Below are positions 1 through 4,429 of a stretch of DNA of 5,297 bases, piece after piece (the stretch's first letter is position 1; each line of letters begins with the position of its first letter). The notes under the pieces are model-generated. The model made no database searches, was not told the DNA's origin, and worked only from the letters and a program-made list of their open reading frames with translations. The stretch lies in NCBI GenBank assembly GCA_001794935.1, contig MGLY01000061.1, positions 1 through 5,297 on the forward strand, given 5' to 3'. Position numbers and translations under genes: made by a program. This stretch comes from Chlamydiae bacterium RIFCSPHIGHO2_12_FULL_49_9 (GTDB lineage Bacteria; Chlamydiota; Chlamydiia; Chlamydiales; SM23-39).

Positions 1-61
1 CGGGCGCAAGCGAAGCTTGCAACTGCGCCCACGGCGCAGTTCCGACCTTTGGTCGGGCCCG
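1..61. repeat. Cloverleaf-like cluster of three perfect hairpins closed by an outer stem
   Basis: Three perfect hairpins stand back to back with no base between them. They are GCAAGC with loop GAA (6-20), AACTGCGCC with loop CAC (21-41) and CCGACC with loop TTT (42-56). The flanking CGGGC (1-5) pairs with GCCCG (57-61), so the whole stretch folds as a four-way junction in DNA or RNA. The first hairpin contains GCGAAGC (10-16), a sequence known to form an exceptionally stable DNA mini-hairpin. By my count 42 of the first 60 bases are G or C, well above the genes. The outer stem may continue upstream of the window. There is no T-run after it, so it is not a standard terminator, and it has no tRNA-conserved loops. 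Its function is unknown; a dispersed structured repeat or a small RNA is possible. Confidence 0.7.
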
Positions 62-70
62 GCGCACCTC

Positions 71-187
71 CGCTTCGCGTATCATTGGGGCGCGGGGCTT
101 CCCCGCATCCTGTAAGCCTGCCATCAAGCAGGCGAATCCTGCCCACTCGCAGAGCGAGTGGACATCTTTAGACTCGCAGAGCGAGTC
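71..187. repeat. Array of further short perfect hairpins, two sharing the same core
   Basis: The hairpin run continues. CGC pairs with GCG around TTC (71-79). GCGGGG pairs with CCCCGC around CTT (92-106). GCCTGC pairs with GCAGGC around six bases (116-133). CCACTCGC pairs with GCGAGTGG around AGA (143-161). GACTCGC pairs with GCGAGTC around AGA (171-187). The last two contain the identical 15-mer ACTCGCAGAGCGAGT at 145-159 and 172-186, 27 bases apart. Nearly all loops are three bases long, as in the neighbouring cloverleaf, which suggests one structured element or a family of nested palindromic repeats. No open frame of note crosses it and no T-tract follows a stem. Possible roles are a transcript stabiliser, a REP-like transposase substrate or a structural remnant, none of which the sequence proves. 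Bases 188-217 show nothing recognisable. Confidence 0.65.
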
Positions 188-217
188 GTTATCATGTTCC
201 TTTCCCTCCACGGATAG

Positions 218-407
218 ACTTGTGGGTATACTGCGCCCACTCAGGTTGTGTGAATTTTGGCGAGCCATCATAGCGGCCCATCTTTCGAAGATCGCTCGTC
301 GCCCATATTGATGCAATATGAGCCTCCTCGCGATTTTCAAAATCTGGACCACTCTGAGGCCCTCCAAAATTCACAAAACCTAAGCGGGCACAGTAAAGGA
401 CACAAGT
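218..407. repeat. Imperfect ~190-bp palindrome (two inverted copies of a ~95-bp unit; MITE-like)
   Basis: The outer arms 218-260 and 364-407 are inverted copies, matching at 36 of 44 columns in my hand alignment, with a perfect 12-bp core (TGTGAATTTTGG at 249-260, its complement at 364-375). Further in, 268-280 matches the complement of the 347-356 region imperfectly. GAAGATCGC (287-295) pairs with GCGATTTTC (330-338) with one G-T, and CATATTG (304-310) pairs with CAATATG (314-320) around ATG. All pairs share a centre near 312, so this is a single long palindrome. The reading frames on the two strands give similar peptides (both contain NFG, AHI and PKFT), as a palindrome predicts. A non-autonomous inverted-repeat element or a transcript forming a long hairpin are both plausible. 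I see no transposase. Confidence 0.7.
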
Positions 408-419
408 TTTCTCGCGTCC

Positions 420-448
420 TTCGGATAAACAAACCGATCCCTTATAAT
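420..448 (+). promoter_or_regulatory. Candidate sigma-70-type promoter of the aro operon
   Basis: A consensus -10 hexamer TATAAT sits at 443-448. With a 17-base spacer the matching -35 position is TTCGGA (420-425), which matches TTGACA at only three places, so the -35 is weak. Transcription would be expected to start about 455-457, on or beside the A of the aroDE ATG at 456. The site lies between the palindrome and the first gene, in the only non-coding gap before the operon. The assignment rests on the perfect -10 and its position. Start sites further upstream, inside the repeat region, are not excluded. Confidence 0.5.
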
Positions 449-455
449 CCTTTTC

Positions 456-1757
456 ATGCTTTTCACATCTCTTCCCAATCTCGACTTTTTTTTAGACGCT
501 CCTGTTGAGCTGAGACTCGATCTTTTTCCCCATATCGACTTTGCCGCTCTTCCCACAAAAAACGTCCTCTTTACTCTCAGAAAAGGCTCTTTTAAAGGCT
601 CTGAAAAGACAAGAGAAGCGCTCATTCTCAAACTCCTCGATCTTCATCCCGCCTACTTCGATCTGGAAAGCGATATGCGGGAAGAATTTTTATGCCGCGC
701 CTTGACAAGCTACCCCCAAACGCGCTTCATCCTCTCTCACCACACCTTTGGTCCTATCGATCTTCCATCGACCTTCCATGAAATGCGCAGGCTTCCCTGC
801 TATGCCTATAAAATCGCCTTTCAACCTCAAACCGCAACCGAGGCGCTAGAGGCTCTCCTCTTCATGAAAGAGAATCCCTCTTTGAGCGTCATCTGCATGG
901 GAGAAAAAAACGCATTTACCCGAGTTCTCGGCTCTCTACAAAAAGAGCGCCTCTCTTATGCAAGTTTAAATACAAAAACAGCGCCCGGCCAACTCTCTCT
1001 TCAGGATCTCACCGAGATTTACCGCACCCCCTCCCTTGCTTCCGACGCCTCTCTCTACGGTCTCATCGGATCGCCCATCGATCAGAGCGTCGGCCATCTC
1101 TATCACAATAGCGTCTTCAAAAAGCTCAATCTCAATGCTGTCTATGTCAAAATGGACGTTACTCCTGATGAGCTGCCCCATTTTTTCCGGGCGGCAAAAA
1201 AAATCGGTTTTAAGGGCTTAAGCGTCACGATGCCTCTGAAAGAAGCGGTCCTTCCCTTCTTAGAGATCGACGAGAAAGCAAAACAGATCGGCGCTGTCAA
1301 TACCATTTCCTTTAAAGACGGCAAGCTCTATGGAACAAATACCGACGGAATCGGAGCTCTCGATGCGATTGAAAAAAGGATGAAAGTCAAAGATAAAACC
1401 TTCGTCATCCTTGGCGCCGGAGGAGCGGCAAGGGCCGTCGCCTTTGAGGCTATCCAAAGAAAAGCGAATGTCACGATCGTAAATCGAACTGCTGAAAAGG
1501 GAAAAAGGCTCGCCTCTTTTTTCCAATGCGACTGGAAAGCTGAAGCGCCCCATGATGCTGACATTTTAATCAACTGCTCGCCAGCCCCTGTTCATTTTGA
1601 ACACTTGCAATCAAGAACTCTTTTGATGGATATTGTCTACTCTCCCAGAGAAACTCCCTTTTTACAAAGAGGGCTCTCTCTTGGGTGTCCCGTCATCTAC
1701 GGCGAAGAGATGTTCATCAATCAGGCAAAAGCCCAAACCGATTTTTGGTTTTTATGA
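456..1757 (+). CDS. aroDE: Bifunctional 3-dehydroquinate dehydratase / shikimate dehydrogenase (AroDE)
   Basis: This 433-residue cytoplasmic enzyme carries out two consecutive shikimate steps: dehydration of 3-dehydroquinate, then NADPH-dependent reduction of 3-dehydroshikimate. Residues ~1-195 are a type I dehydratase. They show ELR (E18, R20), FTLR (R42), SHH (H96 as catalytic His), YKIA (K119 as Schiff-base Lys), an MG...R motif (R156) and APGQ (Q179). Residues ~199-433 are AroE. They show the shikimate-binding segment GSPIDQSVGH (205-214 region), VTMPLK with catalytic K262, GAVNT (N282), NTDG (D297), the nucleotide loop LGAGGAARA (319-327), NRT (343-345) favouring NADP, and Q423 near the end. 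Oddities are a first AroD helix about ten residues shorter than in Salmonella AroD, and Gly213 where SxS has its second Ser. ATG 456 is the only credible start: a stop lies in frame at 426-428 and the next Met is residue 74. No Shine-Dalgarno precedes it. The stop overlaps aroB. Confidence 0.95.
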   Translation: MLFTSLPNLDFFLDAPVELRLDLFPHIDFAALPTKNVLFTLRKGSFKGSEKTREALILKLLDLHPAYFDLESDMREEFLCRALTSYPQTRFILSHHTFGPIDLPSTFHEMRRLPCYAYKIAFQPQTATEALEALLFMKENPSLSVICMGEKNAFTRVLGSLQKERLSYASLNTKTAPGQLSLQDLTEIYRTPSLASDASLYGLIGSPIDQSVGHLYHNSVFKKLNLNAVYVKMDVTPDELPHFFRAAKKIGFKGLSVTMPLKEAVLPFLEIDEKAKQIGAVNTISFKDGKLYGTNTDGIGALDAIEKRMKVKDKTFVILGAGGAARAVAFEAIQRKANVTIVNRTAEKGKRLASFFQCDWKAEAPHDADILINCSPAPVHFEHLQSRTLLMDIVYSPRETPFLQRGLSLGCPVIYGEEMFINQAKAQTDFWFL

Positions 1758-2767
1758 AAAAAATCGCGATTCCCCCTTCTACCGAGCTTTTTTTCGGCAG
1801 TTTAGAGTCGCATGAAAAACTCCCCTACCCAAAATCAGTTGTGATCGCCGACTCTTCCCTGGAAGATCTCTATGCTAAACCCCTTTGTAAAAAGTGGGGC
1901 GCAGATCTCATTTTGATCCCGAGCGGAGAAAAAGCAAAAACGAGACAAATCAAAGAAAAACTCGAAGACGCTCTTTTAGAAAAGGGGTGCGGCAAAGACA
2001 CTGTTTTGATTGCGCTCGGCGGCGGCTCGACATTAGATCTCGTCGCCTTTACCGCCTCCACTTTTTTAAGAGGCGTCCCGCTTATTTTAATTCCGACAAC
2101 GCTTGTCGCGATCGTCGACGCCGCCATCGGAGGAAAAACAGCCATCGACACTCCGCATGGGAAAAATCTCATCGGCTCTTTTTATTTCCCAAGAGCGATT
2201 TTCGCCGATGTCGCCATGCTCAAAACCCTTCCCCAAAAAGAGTGGCTGAATGGCTATGCTGAAATCCTAAAAATGGGACTTGTTTTCGACTCCTCTCTTT
2301 TAGAAGCAGATCCCTCTTTGCCCGCCTCTATTTTGAGAGCCATCGAAGCCAAGATCCGCATTATCCAAAAAGATCCCTTCGACAAATCTCTCCGCCGCAT
2401 CTTGAACTTTGGCCACACGATCGGCCATGCGCTGGAAACGATTTCCAATTACGAGATCTCCCACGGAGAAGCTGTTGCCATCGGCTGTATGACGGAAGTC
2501 TATCTGAGCGCTCTCAAACAGGAAGAATTTTTAAAAATCGAAAAAATCTACTCCTCTCTCTTTTCCCTCTCTCTTCCTAAAACGTACTTGAGGTCCGCTC
2601 TCTTAAAAGCGCTTCTCTTCGACAAGAAAAAAGAAAACGGTCAGGTCCGATTCGTCAATTTAGAAAAAATTGGCAAGGCGCATCCCTTTGGAGAGGCCTA
2701 TTGCAGGCCCGTCTCTTCAAAAGAACTTGGAATGGCCCTCGACTGGATGGAAGCGACTTATGGTTGA
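1754..2767 (+). CDS. aroB: 3-dehydroquinate synthase (AroB)
   Basis: AroB converts DAHP to 3-dehydroquinate, step 2 of the pathway, using NAD and a divalent metal. The 337 residues show the family pattern in order: SGEKAK (57-62), the NAD-binding GGGS with following Asp (89-95), FLRG, IPTTL (113-117), VDAAIGGKTAID (121-132), the K137-N138 pair, the metal ligand E170 with K173 (EILK), the LNFGHTIGHALE segment with H221 and H225, HGEAVAIG with metal ligand H237, and the DKK motif (290-292). The protein is slightly shorter than the usual 350-390 residues but no motif is missing. The start at 1754 is chosen because ATG overlaps the aroDE stop as ATGA and the protein then begins at the expected N-terminus. 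An earlier in-frame ATG at 1685 would only add residues read out of frame from aroDE. No Shine-Dalgarno is visible, so translation probably depends on termination of aroDE. Confidence 0.95.
   Translation: MKKIAIPPSTELFFGSLESHEKLPYPKSVVIADSSLEDLYAKPLCKKWGADLILIPSGEKAKTRQIKEKLEDALLEKGCGKDTVLIALGGGSTLDLVAFTASTFLRGVPLILIPTTLVAIVDAAIGGKTAIDTPHGKNLIGSFYFPRAIFADVAMLKTLPQKEWLNGYAEILKMGLVFDSSLLEADPSLPASILRAIEAKIRIIQKDPFDKSLRRILNFGHTIGHALETISNYEISHGEAVAIGCMTEVYLSALKQEEFLKIEKIYSSLFSLSLPKTYLRSALLKALLFDKKKENGQVRFVNLEKIGKAHPFGEAYCRPVSSKELGMALDWMEATYG
2749..2753 (+). promoter_or_regulatory. Ribosome binding site for aroA (inside aroB)
   Basis: GGAAG lies six bases before ATG 2760, within the last codons of aroB. 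It supports the internal ATG at 2760 over the upstream in-frame ATG at 2670, whose extra 30 residues have no resemblance to the start of EPSP synthases. Confidence 0.5.
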
Positions 2768-4007
2768 TCTTTTGGTCCGCCCTTCCAAACTCAAAGGAGA
2801 TCTTTTCATCCCCCCCTCCAAATCGCATACTCTCCGCGCCCTCTTTTTTGCCCTCATGGCAAAAGGAAAATCTGAAATCAGGGGATATCTCCCCTCGCCG
2901 GACACTTTTGCCATGCTCGAGGCAATAGGGCTCCTCGGCGCTCGCGTCGAAAGAAAACAGGATGTCTTATTCATCGAGGGCGTATCCGGCAACCCCAAGG
3001 CGCCAACCGGCATCATTAACTGCGGCAATTCGGGGCAAATCCTTCGCTTCATCGGGGCGCTTGCAGGTTTTATTCCCGGCTGCACCACCTTGACGGGAGA
3101 TGCCTCTATTGAGCACAGCCGTCCCGTAAAACCGCTTGTCGACGCGCTGAATCAGCTCGGCGCTTTTGCAAAGACATCCCCTCTTGAGATCCAAGGTCCC
3201 ATTACGCGGACAAAAGCCTCCCTCGACGGCTCCGATTCACAGCCCGTATCGGGTCTTTTGATGGCAGGAGCTTTTGGTCCTCATCCAATTGAACTCCTCG
3301 TCGAAAATCCCAAAGAGACGCCCTGGATCGATCTCACTCTTTCCTGGCTCAAAAAATTCAACATTCCATACGAGATGGATCGCTATCAACGCTATGTCAT
3401 TTTTGGACAAACCCAAATCGACGCCTTCTCCTACACCGTGCCCGGCGATTTCAGCACAGCCTCTTATCCTTTTGCCGCAGCCGTTTTAAGCGGCTCCGAG
3501 ATCGCGCTCCACAACTTGGACATGAGCGACTCTCAAGGCGACAAAGCCCTTTTTTTTGCCCTCGCTCACTTTAGGGTAGCTCAACAAAAGATCTATGTCC
3601 AAAAAGGAGCGCCTCTTCAGGGAGGAAAGATCGACGTCGATCCTTTTATCGACGCGCTTCCGCTCCTTGCCGTCATCGGTTGTTTTTGCCAAGAGCCGCT
3701 AGAGCTCGTCAACGGGGCGATCGCCAGAAAAAAAGAATCGGATCGGATCTCATCGATTGCCGCCGAGCTGAGAAAAATGGGGGCGCAAATCTTTGAAAAA
3801 TCCGATGGACTCATCGTCTACCCTTCAAAACTCAAAGGATGCGAGCTAAACACTCACCGAGACCACAGAATCGCTCTTTCTCTTCTCGTTGCAGGACTCA
3901 ATAGTGAAGGGACTACTCTCATCCGAAACGCGGAATGCATCGCAAAAACATATCCCGATTTTAAAACCGCTTTTTCTTCCATTGGAGCCGATATTCAATG
4001 CATTTGA
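2760..4007 (+). CDS. aroA: 3-phosphoshikimate 1-carboxyvinyltransferase (EPSP synthase, AroA)
   Basis: AroA joins phosphoenolpyruvate to shikimate-3-phosphate (step 6). The 415 residues match a full-length two-domain enzyme. The motifs are PSKSHTLRA (19-27; K21, S22, R26 bind substrate), NCGNSG (88-93) with R97, LTGD with SRP (111-122; R121), SDSQ (158-161), YTVPGDFSTASY (225-236), the catalytic Asp D298 in DALPLLAV, KKESDR (324-329; E326, R329), HRDHRIA (366-372; R370) and AKTYPDF (395-401; K396). The E. coli Gly96 equivalent is kept as G93. Thr97 is replaced by Gln94, Pro101 by Phe98, and Ser169 by Asp159. The start at 2760 is chosen for the family N-terminus, the GGAAG just upstream and the 8-base overlap with aroB. 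The gene lies between aroB and aroK, consistent with one transcript for the whole pathway. Confidence 0.95.
   Translation: MVDLLVRPSKLKGDLFIPPSKSHTLRALFFALMAKGKSEIRGYLPSPDTFAMLEAIGLLGARVERKQDVLFIEGVSGNPKAPTGIINCGNSGQILRFIGALAGFIPGCTTLTGDASIEHSRPVKPLVDALNQLGAFAKTSPLEIQGPITRTKASLDGSDSQPVSGLLMAGAFGPHPIELLVENPKETPWIDLTLSWLKKFNIPYEMDRYQRYVIFGQTQIDAFSYTVPGDFSTASYPFAAAVLSGSEIALHNLDMSDSQGDKALFFALAHFRVAQQKIYVQKGAPLQGGKIDVDPFIDALPLLAVIGCFCQEPLELVNGAIARKKESDRISSIAAELRKMGAQIFEKSDGLIVYPSKLKGCELNTHRDHRIALSLLVAGLNSEGTTLIRNAECIAKTYPDFKTAFSSIGADIQCI
3984..3987 (+). promoter_or_regulatory. Ribosome binding site for the shikimate kinase gene
   Basis: GGAG lies ten bases before ATG 3998, inside the end of aroA. 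The spacing is slightly long but usable, and it supports this start, which gives a protein beginning a few residues before the P-loop, as in other shikimate kinases. Confidence 0.4.
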
Positions 4008-4429
4008 TTTTTTTTGGATTTAAGGGGTGCGGGAAAACAGGTCTTGGAAAAAAAATCGCCCGCATCTCCAACCGCCCCTTTATCGATCTCGATGATCTCT
4101 TCGCAGAGCCTCCGCGCAGCCTCTATCCCAAATTGGGAGAGGAAAAATTTCGAAAACTCGAAAGCGAGCTCCTCTTTTCTTTAAAGCCCAAAACTCCCTC
4201 CGTCATCGCCCTCGGAGGAGGAACTGTGCTTAAGTCCCAAAACATCTCGTTTCTTCAATCAATCGGACTGCTCATTTATCTCGAAAGGAGTTTTGAAGAG
4301 ATCAAAAAAAATCTCGAGGCCCTTCCCTCATTTGCCAAAAACTGGGAACATCTCCGCCAAATCTATTTGCAAAGAAAGCCCATCTACGAGTCAATTAAAG
4401 CCCTCAAATTGGATCGATATGGCCTCTAA
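3998..4429 (+). CDS. aroK: Shikimate kinase, unusually short (AroK/AroL)
   Basis: Shikimate kinase phosphorylates shikimate with ATP (step 5). The 143-residue product has the P-loop GFKGCGKT (7-14), the shikimate-binding Asp pair in FIDLDDLF (D30, D32), GEEKFRKLE with R52 (equivalent to Arg58 of the M. tuberculosis enzyme), the glycine loop ALGGGTVL (71-78), and QRKPIY with R126 (equivalent to Arg136). Two parts are weak or missing. The lid, normally with a RPLL motif carrying a catalytic Arg, reads EALPSF (107-112). The chain also stops just after LKLDRYGL, about 20-30 residues earlier than the usual ~170, which removes the adenine-binding segment. The end overlaps aroC by 11 bases, so the shortening coincides with gene packing. 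The start overlaps the aroA stop by 10 bases. I judge it an intact frame. Either it is a lineage-specific minimal kinase or its activity is altered; the name aroL would serve equally well. Confidence 0.88.
   Translation: MHLIFFGFKGCGKTGLGKKIARISNRPFIDLDDLFAEPPRSLYPKLGEEKFRKLESELLFSLKPKTPSVIALGGGTVLKSQNISFLQSIGLLIYLERSFEEIKKNLEALPSFAKNWEHLRQIYLQRKPIYESIKALKLDRYGL

Noticed and set aside
1..61. tRNA gene suggested by the cloverleaf shape
   Set aside because: The stems have 3-base loops, there is no anticodon-sized or T-loop sequence, and the closing stem is five bases, so it is not a tRNA.
171..200. Rho-independent terminator at the last upstream hairpin
   Set aside because: The stem is good, but the bases after it (GTTATCATG) contain no T-run.
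192..374. 60-codon minus-strand frame in the upstream region
   Set aside because: It lies mostly inside the palindrome, and the opposite strand reads a similar peptide with stops, so the frame is explained by inverted duplication. It matches no family I know. It may be a relic within the repeat.
257..508. 83-codon plus-strand frame running into aroDE
   Set aside because: Its first half is palindrome sequence and its second half is aroDE read in another frame, with no ribosome binding site and no recognisable domain.
1685..1753. Upstream ATG extending aroB by 23 residues
   Set aside because: The added residues are an out-of-frame reading of the AroDE C-terminus, while ATG 1754 gives the normal AroB beginning and an ATGA coupling overlap.
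2670..2759. Upstream ATG extending aroA by 30 residues
   Set aside because: The extension overlaps the aroB end, has no similarity to EPSP synthase, and ATG 2760 has a suitable GGAAG in front.
2784..3840. SKLKG peptide encoded twice in aroA (residues 9-13 and 356-360)
   Set aside because: A five-residue coincidence, possibly reflecting the two-domain pseudo-symmetry of EPSP synthase, with no DNA repeat of useful length.
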